Below are positions 8,758 through 17,784 of a stretch of DNA of 64,000 nucleotides, piece after piece. Under the pieces are notes generated by a model, which saw only the letters and a list, made by a program, of their open reading frames with translations, was not told where the DNA came from and did no database searches. The DNA is from Aurantimonas coralicida_A. Its GTDB lineage: Bacteria; Pseudomonadota; Alphaproteobacteria; Rhizobiales; Rhizobiaceae. The stretch spans positions 1 through 64,000 of the forward strand of contig NZ_JAYXIH010000003.1 of assembly GCF_036016755.1 (NCBI RefSeq), given 5' to 3'. The position numbers were made by a program, and so were the translations under genes. The first letter of the stretch is position 1. The number at the start of each line of letters is the position of its first letter.

Positions 8758-9138
8758 TCATAGTGCCGGCGGCGTCGACCGCTGCCGTGCCATTCCCACA
8801 GCGATACCAGCGATTGCCGTCACCAGCCACGCCCCGATCAGGATCATACCTCCGAGCGGCGCGGCATTGGCGAACAACCGCTCGCTCCACACGACCCGCG
8901 CCGCCAGATCGCCGGAAAACAACAGCGTTCCGGCGATGGTCAGCATCCCCGCAATGGCCGACAGGTGCGGCATCATCGGCCGCAACACAGCCAGCGCCAG
9001 CAATGCCGGCGCGTGAACCAGCGCGATCGCCGCCGCGATGGCGACAAGCCGTGTGTCGCCGCCATGGGCGGCCAAGGCGGCGCCGGCCACTCCGGCCGCG
9101 CCGAAGAGGCCCGCAAAGACGATCAGCAGCGCCGTCAC
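8758..9138 (-). CDS. DUF423 family membrane protein
   Basis: A 126-residue, four-helix inner-membrane protein starting with GTG. The sequence GAAGVAGAALAAHG near the N-terminus and the run of Ala/Leu-rich helices fit the DUF423 (YgdD) family, whose function is unknown. It lies between the antiporter operon and the SDR gene, all on the minus strand with short gaps (31 bases to mnhG, 22 to the SDR), so it could be read from the antiporter promoter. Confidence 0.8.
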   Translation of the reverse strand: MTALLIVFAGLFGAAGVAGAALAAHGGDTRLVAIAAAIALVHAPALLALAVLRPMMPHLSAIAGMLTIAGTLLFSGDLAARVVWSERLFANAAPLGGMILIGAWLVTAIAGIAVGMARQRSTPPAL

Positions 9139-9169
9139 GCGGCGGCATCCGTCGAGCGACCGAGCGGCA

Positions 9170-9571
9170 TCATTGGCTCTCGCCGACGCTGGTGACCGGG
9201 CCTTGCGGCGGTGGCGCTTTCGCGACTCCCAAGGTCGGATCGACAGGAGGCATCTCGTCGAGGACGGAGCCCTCCCACATCCGATAGCCCACCGAATAGG
9301 AGGCCTTGGCCAGGAGATGGGCCGAGATTGGCGCGGTCAACAGGAAGAACACTACGGCGGCGAGCGCCCTGAGCACGACCGGCGTCTCGTCCGCGGTGAT
9401 TGCGAGGGCGATCAGCAGCATGGCCGAGCCGACCGAGCCCGCCTTCGAGGCGGCGTGCATCCGCGTGTAGATATCCGGCAAACGCAGAATGCCGAGCGCG
9501 GCAACGGCAGCGAAAGCGGAGCCGGCAAGGATCAGGAGACTAGCGATGATGGTCGAGATGTCCGCGATCAT
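9170..9571 (-). CDS. mnhG: Mrp-type cation/proton antiporter subunit G
   Basis: A 133-residue protein with three membrane helices in the first 95 residues and a soluble Pro-rich tail. GILRLPDIYTRMHAASKAG is the typical MnhG/PhaG signature. The ATG at 9571 overlaps the mnhF stop (ATGA). It is the last gene of the seven-gene operon. Subunit G is required for assembly of the full Mrp complex, which exchanges cytoplasmic Na+ or K+ for protons. Confidence 0.92.
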   Translation of the reverse strand: MIADISTIIASLLILAGSAFAAVAALGILRLPDIYTRMHAASKAGSVGSAMLLIALAITADETPVVLRALAAVVFFLLTAPISAHLLAKASYSVGYRMWEGSVLDEMPPVDPTLGVAKAPPPQGPVTSVGESQ

Positions 9572-9924
9572 GTCTTTTCGCCCGCTCTGGCTGCATTTGC
9601 GGCAGCCTGCAACTGCTCCACCCGCTCTTCCTCGGTCTTGCCCCGCGCCATGATGAACCGCGCCAACGCGACGGTCGCGAGAAAGCCGACGAGGCCGAGG
9701 GCGATCGCGATATCGATGTAGAGTGTGAAGCCGGTGTCGATGCCGATGACCGCGATGAAGCCGATTGCGACGCTGGTCAGCATGTCGAGGCCGAGCACCC
9801 GGTCGGGCAGCGTCGGCCCCATGACGATCCGGGTCACGGTGATCAGAAAGGCCGCACTGAGTAACACCAGGGCGACAGAGAGCGAAATATCGAGAGACCA
9901 CCGGGCGAATTCGTGAAGGCTCAT
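9568..9924 (-). CDS. mnhF: Mrp-type cation/proton antiporter subunit F
   Basis: A 118-residue protein with three membrane helices; RIVMGPTLPDRVLGLDMLT is the hallmark of MnhF/PhaF. The C-terminal 25 residues are charged and cytoplasmic (GKTEEERVEQLQAAANAARA). Both ends overlap neighbours by four bases (mnhE stop/mnhF start, mnhF stop/mnhG start), implying translational coupling and equal stoichiometry. Confidence 0.93.
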   Translation of the reverse strand: MSLHEFARWSLDISLSVALVLLSAAFLITVTRIVMGPTLPDRVLGLDMLTSVAIGFIAVIGIDTGFTLYIDIAIALGLVGFLATVALARFIMARGKTEEERVEQLQAAANAARAGEKT

Positions 9925-10394
9925 CGAAACGCCTCCAGGATCTTGCGCTCGAAACCGCCGGCGATATCCGCCTTCGTGGCTTCGGGATCGGAGCAGTCGA
10001 TCGCGTGGACATAGAGGGTGGAGCGATCCTCCGAGACGTCGACGGACAGGGTGCCGGGCGTCAGGGTGATCATGTTGGCCAGGAGCGTGATCTCGAAGTC
10101 GCGGTCGACCTTCAGCGGATAAGCGAAGATGCCGGGCTTGAGGTCGGGCTTCGGTGTCAGCACCAGCACGGCCACCCGCCAGGCGGACATCAGCAGTTCA
10201 TAGACGAACAGCAGGAACAGCGTGAGGATGCGGCCGGCCCGGCCGACATAGCCGACGGTGCCGACCTGCTCGCGGATCAGATACAGCGCCGCCGCGCCCA
10301 GCACGAAGCCGAAGACGAGGTTGAGCAGGGTGAACGAGCCCGAGATGATGACCCAGATCAGTGCCAGGATGAGGTTGAAGAGCGAGAGCCTCAC
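9921..10394 (-). CDS. mnhE: Mrp-type cation/proton antiporter subunit E
   Basis: A 157-residue protein that begins with GTG at 10394, directly after a GGAGG box and overlapping the mnhD stop (GTGA). Upstream in-frame sequence belongs to mnhD in another frame. Two or three N-terminal membrane helices are followed by a soluble domain with ANMITLTPGTLSVDVSED, the MnhE/PhaE signature. A core subunit of the antiporter complex. Confidence 0.92.
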   Translation of the reverse strand: MRLSLFNLILALIWVIISGSFTLLNLVFGFVLGAAALYLIREQVGTVGYVGRAGRILTLFLLFVYELLMSAWRVAVLVLTPKPDLKPGIFAYPLKVDRDFEITLLANMITLTPGTLSVDVSEDRSTLYVHAIDCSDPEATKADIAGGFERKILEAFR

Positions 10395-12049
10395 GATCCG
10401 CCTCCGAAGACCGAGGAGAGATAGGCCGCGGGATCGATGACGCCCGCCGCCGCGCCGTCGGTCAGCCGCGCCAGCCACTCCGGCCAGACGCCGGCGGCGA
10501 TGACGAAGCTGATGAGCCCGAGCATCGGGACCAGCGACAGCGCCCTGCCCGGCCCGGGCGCCTGGAACGTCTCGGCTTCGATGCGCGCGGCCTCGCTCTC
10601 GCTGGCCGCCGACTGGATCGCCGGCAGCGGTCGCCAGAAGGCCAGCGCGAAGACACGCGCGCTGGCGATGGTCAGCAGGAAGCCGGACAGAAGGATGGTG
10701 GCCGCCAGCCAAGGCATGTCGGCGGTGATCGTGGCGCGGACCAGTGCGACCTTCGGCCAGAAACCGGAAAAGGGCGGCAGGCCGGACACCGCGAACAGGA
10801 GCATCAACACCAACGCGGCGAACAGCGGGTGGCGGTGCCACAGTCCGCCCATCTCCGCCAGCGATGACGAGCCGGCCAGATACGCCGCGGTTCCGGCCGC
10901 CAGATAAAGTCCGGTCATGACGACGATCGAGTGAAGGGCGTAATAGATCGAGCCGGACAGCCCGGTCTGAAGCACCGCAGCCGCCGGCGCAGGCTCGACC
11001 ACCGAAAGAGCGCTGGAAACAGCAGTCATCGAGGGCACCGCCAGCCCCGCGAGAATCGTGCCGATGCCGGCGATGACGACGTAGTTCAGAAGCCGCCGGA
11101 GATCGGTCTGCGCCAGCGCGCCGAGTGCCCCGACGAGCATGGTCAACCCCGCGATCCAGGCGATTACCGATGCGAGGCCGGCCCGCTCCGGCGGAAACAG
11201 CATCAGCAGCACGCGGATCATCGCGTAGACGCCGACCTTGGTCAAAAGCCCGGCGAACAGCGCCGACACCACGAAGCGCGGCGTGTGGTAAGAAGCGGGC
11301 AGCCAGGAATTGAGCGGAAACGCCGCGGCCTTCAGCGAAAACGCCACCAGATAGAGCACGGCGAGGGTGTAGACCGCGCCGTCATCCGGCATCTCGGCGG
11401 CCTTTGTGGCGATATCGGCCATGTTGAGCGTGCCGAAGATGCCATAGAGATAGCCGGTGGCGATCAGGAACAGCGTCGTGCCGACGAGATTGAGCATGCA
11501 GTATTTGGTCGCGCCGTCGAGCTGTTCGTGCTCGGAGCCGAGGATCAGGAGCCCGAACGAGCCGATCAGAAGCACCTCGAACCAGACATAGAGGTTGAAG
11601 ATGTCGCCGGTCAAAAAGGCGCCCGAGACACCGCCCATCATCAGGAACAAAAACGGATAGAAGCCGTAGCGCCGTTCCGTCGCGCTGATCGAGGCCACGG
11701 CGTAGATCGCACAGGCGAGCGCCACGAAACCGGCGACGCTGACGAACAGCGCGCCCATCAGATCGACCGTGAAAGCAATGCCGAAGGGCGGTTTCCAGCC
11801 GCTCATCATCATCGTCTGCGGCCCCTCTGCGGCGACCTTGACGAGGAGCGCGACGTCGATGCCGAAGAGAAGCACGAAGCCGGGGATCGCCAGCCACGGA
11901 TGCCAGTCGATGCGTTTTCTCAGCATCAGGAGGCCGGCTCCGAAAATGAAGCAGGTGACGACCGGCAGCACAACAAGATAGTCGGACGCCGCGACCGCAC
12001 CCTTCACCATGGCTTCGGCCTTGAGGACCTCGATGTTTCCGATAGCCAT
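10391..12049 (-). CDS. mnhD: Mrp-type cation/proton antiporter subunit D
   Basis: A 552-residue, about 14-helix membrane protein homologous to NADH dehydrogenase subunits NuoM/N. It contains GDIFNLYVWFEVLLIGSFGL (the conserved Glu of the ion path), LKAAAFPLNSWLPASYHTP (the conserved Lys) and ALHSIVVMTGLYL. Residues about 475-515 form a hydrophilic insert rich in Ser, Ala and Glu. It is one of the two proton/cation-moving subunits. Starts two bases after the mnhC stop. Confidence 0.95.
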   Translation of the reverse strand: MAIGNIEVLKAEAMVKGAVAASDYLVVLPVVTCFIFGAGLLMLRKRIDWHPWLAIPGFVLLFGIDVALLVKVAAEGPQTMMMSGWKPPFGIAFTVDLMGALFVSVAGFVALACAIYAVASISATERRYGFYPFLFLMMGGVSGAFLTGDIFNLYVWFEVLLIGSFGLLILGSEHEQLDGATKYCMLNLVGTTLFLIATGYLYGIFGTLNMADIATKAAEMPDDGAVYTLAVLYLVAFSLKAAAFPLNSWLPASYHTPRFVVSALFAGLLTKVGVYAMIRVLLMLFPPERAGLASVIAWIAGLTMLVGALGALAQTDLRRLLNYVVIAGIGTILAGLAVPSMTAVSSALSVVEPAPAAAVLQTGLSGSIYYALHSIVVMTGLYLAAGTAAYLAGSSSLAEMGGLWHRHPLFAALVLMLLFAVSGLPPFSGFWPKVALVRATITADMPWLAATILLSGFLLTIASARVFALAFWRPLPAIQSAASESEAARIEAETFQAPGPGRALSLVPMLGLISFVIAAGVWPEWLARLTDGAAAGVIDPAAYLSSVFGGGS

Positions 12050-12051
12050 GG

Positions 12052-12429
12052 TCAGTAGCCGAGGGGCGGCAGCCCCTGGTCCTTGGGTTCGGCGAGGCGC
12101 ATCTCGTCGGTGTTGTCGGTATTGAGATCCTGATAGGCGCGATAGGCCAGCACCAGCAGGAAGGAGAAGAAGGAGAAGGAGATCACGATCGCGGTCAGGA
12201 TCAGCGCCTGCGGCAGCGGGTTGGCGATCGCGCTTTCCGGTATCTTGAGATCATCCGGGATGATCGGCGGCGCGATCGGTCCGATGCGCCCGGCGGTGAA
12301 GATCAACAGATTGACGCCGTTGCCGAGCAGGACGACGCCGAGCAGCATGCGGATGATGTGCTTCGACAAGAGCAGATAGAGCGATGTGCCGAACAGGCAG
12401 GCGACGACGAAGCTGAGCGCGGTTTCCAT
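12052..12429 (-). CDS. mnhC: Mrp-type cation/proton antiporter subunit C
   Basis: A 125-residue, three-helix protein homologous to NuoK; LLSKHIIRMLLGVVLLGNGV and NPLPQALILTAIVISFS are typical. The C-terminal 25 residues are soluble and acidic. The start ATG at 12429 shares one base with the mnhB stop (TGATG). Confidence 0.94.
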   Translation of the reverse strand: METALSFVVACLFGTSLYLLLSKHIIRMLLGVVLLGNGVNLLIFTAGRIGPIAPPIIPDDLKIPESAIANPLPQALILTAIVISFSFFSFLLVLAYRAYQDLNTDNTDEMRLAEPKDQGLPPLGY

Positions 12430-12848
12430 CAGTCGCTCTCCCTCTCTTCGAGGGCCAGGGCGATGGAACTGATCGCTCCGACGACGACGAGATAGACGCC
12501 GATGTCGAAGAACAGCGGCGTCGACAGGCCGACATCGCCGCCGAGGATCGCCGGAAACGCCCACAGGCCGGTCAGGAACTTGGCGCCGACGAAGAGTGAC
12601 GCCACGCCGGACAAGACCGCCATCATCAGGCCACTGGCCGCGATCGCCATCGGGTGGAAATACAAAGCCCGGCGGACCGGTGCAACGCCACAGGCGATGC
12701 CGTAGATGGCGAAGGCCGACGCGGCGATCAGCCCGCCGATAAAGCCGCCTCCTGGCTCGTTATGCCCGCGCAGCAGCACGAAGATCGAAAACAACACCAT
12801 CAAGGTCGTCAGATAGGGGATGGTGAAACGGAAGATGACCGTCCTCAT
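12429..12848 (-). CDS. mnhB: Mrp-type cation/proton antiporter subunit B
   Basis: A 139-residue, four-helix protein with RGHNEPGGGFIGGLIAA, the diagnostic MnhB motif. The start overlaps the mnhA stop (ATGA), and its own stop overlaps the mnhC start. Here the B subunit is separate, unlike the fused PhaAB of some rhizobia. Confidence 0.94.
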   Translation of the reverse strand: MRTVIFRFTIPYLTTLMVLFSIFVLLRGHNEPGGGFIGGLIAASAFAIYGIACGVAPVRRALYFHPMAIAASGLMMAVLSGVASLFVGAKFLTGLWAFPAILGGDVGLSTPLFFDIGVYLVVVGAISSIALALEERESD

Positions 12849-15220
12849 GGCGTCTGCTCCGTCGGATCGGGGTAGCGCTCGCCCTTACGCCCGACCCTAA
12901 CGCGGATCAGCGCCAGGATGGCCAGGCCCGCCGTCATGACGACGGCGATCTCGCCCATCGTGTCGATGCCGCGGAAGTCGACGAGGATGACGTTCACGAT
13001 GTTGCGCCCGTGGGCGATGGTGTAGCTGTAGCGCTCGAAGAAATCCGACAGCGAGGCGTCGAAGGGGCGCTGGGTCACCGCCAGCAGGAACAGGCCGAAG
13101 CCGGCCCCGCCAGCGATGGCCAGAACGGCGTCCGGCAGGGACTCGCGCAGCGGCCGGTGATCCGCCGCGGACAGCCGTAGCCGGGTCATCACCAGGGCCA
13201 GGATGACCACCGACAGCGTTTCGACCATGAATTGCGTGAAGGACAGATCCGGCGCGCCGAGCAGCATGAAGATCAGCGCCACAGCGAAGCCCTGAATGCC
13301 CAGAGAGACGATGGCGGTCAAGCGGTTCTTGGCGATGACAACGGCAAAGATGCCGAGGACCACGAGCCCGAGGACGGTCCACTCGTAGAAGGCCAGAGTG
13401 GGGAAGTCCGGCATGGCCGGAAAGGCGTCCATATAGATCATCGGCCCGAACAGCGCCGCGATGATCAGCACGACGGTGACCGTCATATAGATGTCGAGAC
13501 GGCCCGATTGCAGGAAATTGGTGATCGCGAAGGCCCCGCGCAAAAGCCCCCGCATCGCCTGGTCGAACCCCTTGTCCGGACCCCAGCCGATCGCGGCGAG
13601 AAGATTTGCCAGGCCGGAGCGGAGCTGCGCCGCGAAAACATACAGCGTGATGCCGAGCGCGATGGTCAGCAGCGACAGCATGAAGGCAAGGTTCAGATGC
13701 GGCACCCAGCCGATCTCGATCGCGACCGGCTCACCCAGCGCGGCCGAGGCCATCGGGCTGGAGAAATTGGCGTGATAGGCACCATAGAACAGCGCGCCGA
13801 GGAGACCGAGGACGCCGAGGGTCAGGGGACCGAGCCAGATCGTCGGAGCCCCCTCGTGAGGATGATGGATCGTCTCCGGCATCCGGCCGACGAACGGCTT
13901 CAGCGCCACGACGAAGGCGGCCGCGAACATCAGCGCGTTGCCCGCGATCGCCGCGATCATCAGCGCGATGTGCCAGGGGTCGCCCTGTTCGAGCGCCGCA
14001 TAGATCTCTTCCTTGGCGAGGAAGCCGACGAAGGGCGTGATCCCGCCCATCGACAAAGCGCAGAGCATCGCCGCAGTGAAGGTGACCGGCATCGCCCGGC
14101 CGAGCCCGCCGAGACGGTCGATCTCGCGCGTGTGCGCCCCGTGGTCGATCGATCCGGCGACCATGAACAGGCCGCCCTTGAACAGCGAATGGGCGATCAG
14201 ATAGAGCACCGCGCCGGTGATCGCGGCCTCGGTGCCGACGCCGATCAGCATGACCAGAAGGCCGAGCGAGGCAACGGTCGTATAGGCGAGCGTGATCTTG
14301 ATGTCGCTGGCGCGGATCGCCAGCAGCGCCCCGACGACCAGCGTCACCGACCCGAATAGCGGCAGGATCGTCGTCCACAGCGCGGTATCGCCCAAGGCCG
14401 GATGGAAGCGCAGCAACAGATAGACGCCTGCCTTCACCATCGTCGCCGAATGCAGATAGGCCGAGACCGGCGTCGGGGCTTCCATGGCGTTGGGCAGCCA
14501 GACGTGGAACGGCATCTGCGCCGATTTGGTGAAGGCGCCGGCGAGCACGAGAATCAGGATCGGCACGTAGAAAGCGCTGTCGCGCAACGCGTCGCCGGCG
14601 GCGAGCACCTCACTCATCGAGGACAGGCCGAGCAACTCCCGGATCACGATCAGGCCGGCGAGCAGCGCCAGCCCGCCGCCGCCAGTGATCACCAGCGCCT
14701 GAATCGCGCCGCGCCGCGCCGCCTCGCGATGGTGATCGAAGCCGATCAACAGGAACGAGGTGATCGACGTCAGTTCCCAATAGACGAACAGGGTGATGAG
14801 ATCGTCGGCCACGACGAGCCCCAGCATCGCCCCCATGAACATCAGGATGAATGAGAAAAAGCGGCCCTGGTCCTTATGGCCGGCCAAATAACCGCCGGAA
14901 TAGAGCACGATCAGCGTGCCGATGCCGGTGATCAGGAGCGCGAAGGTCGAGGACAGGCCGTCGATCCGGAAGGAAAACCGCACGTCGAACGATGGGATCC
15001 AGTCGAACCCGAACAGCAGTACGTTGCCGTCGGCGACGGCCGGCAGCGCCTGCAGGAAGAACAGGAAGGCGAGTGCCGGGGCGAGTGCCAGCGGCCAGCA
15101 GGCGTGCTGCTTGAAAAGACGGGTGAGGATCGGAGCCAAAGCCGCGGCGATGAACGGCAGGGCAAGCGCCAAAAATCCTGTCGTTGCCTCGATACCCGTC
15201 ATCCGCGGCGCGTACTCCAT
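12845..15220 (-). CDS. mnhA: Mrp-type cation/proton antiporter subunit A
   Basis: The largest subunit, 791 residues from the ATG at 15220 (alternatives: 15202, or 15244 without a good binding site). The first 500 residues are NuoL-like: WELTSITSFLLIGFDHHREAA carries the conserved Glu, and SAQMPFHVWLPNAMEAPTPV and SATMVKAGVYLL the conserved Lys and His region. The last 200 residues are the MnhA-specific extension with GAPDLSFTQFMVETLSVVI and FRGIDTMGEIAVV. It moves ions with MnhD. First gene of the operon, so the promoter should lie in 15221-15628. Confidence 0.94.
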   Translation of the reverse strand: MEYAPRMTGIEATTGFLALALPFIAAALAPILTRLFKQHACWPLALAPALAFLFFLQALPAVADGNVLLFGFDWIPSFDVRFSFRIDGLSSTFALLITGIGTLIVLYSGGYLAGHKDQGRFFSFILMFMGAMLGLVVADDLITLFVYWELTSITSFLLIGFDHHREAARRGAIQALVITGGGGLALLAGLIVIRELLGLSSMSEVLAAGDALRDSAFYVPILILVLAGAFTKSAQMPFHVWLPNAMEAPTPVSAYLHSATMVKAGVYLLLRFHPALGDTALWTTILPLFGSVTLVVGALLAIRASDIKITLAYTTVASLGLLVMLIGVGTEAAITGAVLYLIAHSLFKGGLFMVAGSIDHGAHTREIDRLGGLGRAMPVTFTAAMLCALSMGGITPFVGFLAKEEIYAALEQGDPWHIALMIAAIAGNALMFAAAFVVALKPFVGRMPETIHHPHEGAPTIWLGPLTLGVLGLLGALFYGAYHANFSSPMASAALGEPVAIEIGWVPHLNLAFMLSLLTIALGITLYVFAAQLRSGLANLLAAIGWGPDKGFDQAMRGLLRGAFAITNFLQSGRLDIYMTVTVVLIIAALFGPMIYMDAFPAMPDFPTLAFYEWTVLGLVVLGIFAVVIAKNRLTAIVSLGIQGFAVALIFMLLGAPDLSFTQFMVETLSVVILALVMTRLRLSAADHRPLRESLPDAVLAIAGGAGFGLFLLAVTQRPFDASLSDFFERYSYTIAHGRNIVNVILVDFRGIDTMGEIAVVMTAGLAILALIRVRVGRKGERYPDPTEQTP

Positions 15221-15628
15221 CCCTCGCCTGTCGCCACCTCGCATTCGCGACGCGCCGTCCCGACTCCCTCATACGGAGAGCAGCCTTTGTGGGCAAGACT
15301 GGTTCGCCCGAAGCCTGATCCGCACCCCGTTTCTAGTATAGTGGTATGCCATACGCCACAGAAAATATCCGTGCAGCACGCGAAAAGTGTGACCCTGCCG
15401 GTATCGCATAGGCGTCAGTGATTCGGCCCGCCGACCTCGCACCCTTGGCGCCGCTGCCCACCCGGCCACGGATCGACGGCCCCGGATGGGACACGGTGCG
15501 TCAAGTCATTGGGCAACCCACGCCGCGTGCGGTTTGGCCTCTACGTCATTCTTCGCTACTATTGCGCGAAACGTCGTCCTCTTTTTCCAGCGTTCGATTC
15601 TCCCAGCCCTTCCCGCAAGTCAGGCCTG
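15221..15628. other. Divergent intergenic region between mnhA and oligopeptidase B
   Basis: Holds the promoters for the antiporter operon (minus) and for ptrB (plus). No gene is supported. An A/T-richer patch with the palindrome at 15344-15354 stands out from its GC-rich surroundings. Confidence 0.5.
15344..15354. promoter_or_regulatory. Palindrome GTATG-C-CATAC upstream of the antiporter operon
   Basis: A perfect 5+5 inverted repeat with a one-base centre, flanked by TAGTATAGTG and GCCAC. The size and shape fit a repressor site of the GntR kind, but no regulator gene is adjacent. It lies about 125 bases upstream of the mnhA start. Confidence 0.3.
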
Positions 15629-17740
15629 ATGACAAACTCCTCCACAGCCGAATTGAAACCCACTCCCCCCCTCGCCGAGCGGCGCCCCCGGACCGACGTC
15701 CGGCATGGCCGCGAGCGCTCCGACGACTACGCATGGCTGCGGGCCGACAATTGGCAGGATGTGTTCAAGGATACGAGCGTCCTGGATAGCGAAATCCGCG
15801 AACATCTCATTGCCGAGAATGCCTATCAGCAGGAGGTGATGGCCGGCACCGAGGCGCTCCGCGGAGCGCTCGTCAAGGAAATGCGCGGGCGAATCAAGGA
15901 GGATGATTCGTCGGTGCCCGCCCCGGAGGGAGAATGGGCCTACGGCGCTTCCTTCGAGACCGGAGCGGAATATCCGCGCTTCATCCGGCGTCCCCGCTTC
16001 GGCACCGCGGCTCAAGAGACGGTGCTTCTCGACGGGCAGGCGGAGGCCGCCGATCGCGCCTATTTCTCGCTCGGTGGCGTCAGCCACTCGACCAACCATC
16101 GCTGGCTCGCCTGGACCTGTGACGACAAGGGGTCGGAATTCTACACCGTCTCGATCCGCGACATGGAGACCGGTGAGGACCTGCCGCTGCGGATCGAGGA
16201 CACCAGCGGCGGCACGGTCTGGTCGGCCCGCTCGAAGGGCTTCTTCTATACGCGCCTCGACTCCAACCATCGTCCGAGCCGGGTCTATTTCCATCGCCTG
16301 GGAACCGACCCGCTCGACGACGCGCTGATCTACGAGGAGACCGACACCGGCTTCTTCATGGGCGTCGACAAGACCCAGTCGGGCGAATTCGTTGTCATCG
16401 ACATTCACGACCACGAAACCTCCGAATGCTGGCTGATTCCCGCCAACAACGCGGCGGCCGAACCCCGCCTGCTGGCGCCGCGCGAAACCGGCATCGAATA
16501 CAGCGTCGACGAGGGCAACGGCACCCTTTACATCCTGACCAATTGTGACGACGCTCGGGATTTCAAGATCGTCACGGCGCCGACCGACGCATCACGGCGC
16601 TCGGACTGGACCGATTTCGTCGCGCATGAAGATGGCCGTCTCATCCTCGGCCACATGGTGCTCAAGCGTCACCTGATCTGGCTCGAACGTCGGGACGGCC
16701 TGCCGCGGATCGTCGTCAAGCGGCTGTCGGACGGCGAGGAGCATGCGATCGCCTTCGAAGAGGAAGCCTATTCGCTCGGGCTGGCCGGCACGTACGAGTT
16801 CGACACCGACACCATCCGTTTCACCTATTCGTCGCTGACGACGCCGAACCAGACCTTCGACTACGATGTCGAGACCCGCGAGCGCACTCTGCTGAAGACG
16901 CAGGAGGTTCCCTCCGGCCACGACCCGGCCGACTACGTGACCCGGCGCATCTTCGCGCCGGCCAAGGACGGCGAACTGGTGCCGATCTCGCTGCTCTACC
17001 ATAAGGATACACCGCTCGACGGCACCGCGCCCTGCCTGCTCTACGGCTATGGCTCCTATGGCATCGCCATCCCCGCCAGCTTCAGCACCAATGCGCTGTC
17101 GCTGGTCGATCGCGGCTTCGTCTACGCCATCGCCCATATCCGCGGCGGCAAGGACAAGGGCTTTGCCTGGTACGATGCCGGGCGGCGGCGCAACAAGGCC
17201 AACACGTTCACCGATTTCATCGCCTGCGCCGACCACCTCGTCGCCGAAAATTACACCCGGCATGAGCGGATCGTCGCCAATGGCGGCTCGGCCGGCGGCA
17301 TGCTGATGGGCGCCGTCGCCAACATGGCGCCGGACAAATTCGGCGGCATCATCGCCGTGGTGCCCTTCGTCGACGTGCTCAACACCATGCTCGACGACAC
17401 GCTGCCACTGACGCCGCCGGAATGGCCCGAATGGGGCAATCCGATCCTGTCGGGCGAGGACTACGAGATCATCGCGTCCTACAGCCCCTACGATAACGTC
17501 AAGCGGCAGGCCTATCCGCCGATGCTGGTACTGGCCGGGCTCACCGATCCGCGCGTCACCTATTGGGAGCCGGCCAAGTGGGTGGCGCGGCTACGCGAGG
17601 TGAAGACCGACGACAATCCGGTCATCCTGCGCACCAACATGGATTCGGGCCATGGCGGCGCCTCCGGCCGCTTCTCCAAGCTGGAGGAAGTGGCCTATAT
17701 CCACGCCTTCGCGCTCAAGCTGATGGGCAAGGACGGGTAG
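15629..17740 (+). CDS. ptrB: Oligopeptidase B (S9 family serine peptidase)
   Basis: A 703-residue protein from the ATG at 15629. The N-terminal two thirds form the seven-blade propeller (RHGRERSDDYAWLRADNW at the start is typical of prolyl-oligopeptidase relatives). The C-terminal hydrolase domain has YGSYGI, the nucleophile in NGGSAGGMLMG, the Asp in LAGLTDPRVTYWEPAKW and the His in NMDSGHGGASGRF. The family cleaves short peptides after Arg or Lys. No signal peptide is seen, so it acts in the cytoplasm. Single gene; the next gene converges on it. Confidence 0.93.
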   Translation: MTNSSTAELKPTPPLAERRPRTDVRHGRERSDDYAWLRADNWQDVFKDTSVLDSEIREHLIAENAYQQEVMAGTEALRGALVKEMRGRIKEDDSSVPAPEGEWAYGASFETGAEYPRFIRRPRFGTAAQETVLLDGQAEAADRAYFSLGGVSHSTNHRWLAWTCDDKGSEFYTVSIRDMETGEDLPLRIEDTSGGTVWSARSKGFFYTRLDSNHRPSRVYFHRLGTDPLDDALIYEETDTGFFMGVDKTQSGEFVVIDIHDHETSECWLIPANNAAAEPRLLAPRETGIEYSVDEGNGTLYILTNCDDARDFKIVTAPTDASRRSDWTDFVAHEDGRLILGHMVLKRHLIWLERRDGLPRIVVKRLSDGEEHAIAFEEEAYSLGLAGTYEFDTDTIRFTYSSLTTPNQTFDYDVETRERTLLKTQEVPSGHDPADYVTRRIFAPAKDGELVPISLLYHKDTPLDGTAPCLLYGYGSYGIAIPASFSTNALSLVDRGFVYAIAHIRGGKDKGFAWYDAGRRRNKANTFTDFIACADHLVAENYTRHERIVANGGSAGGMLMGAVANMAPDKFGGIIAVVPFVDVLNTMLDDTLPLTPPEWPEWGNPILSGEDYEIIASYSPYDNVKRQAYPPMLVLAGLTDPRVTYWEPAKWVARLREVKTDDNPVILRTNMDSGHGGASGRFSKLEEVAYIHAFALKLMGKDG

Positions 17741-17784
17741 TCCGCCGCCGCCCCACGATCAGGCGCGCGCCGGAACTGTCCGGG

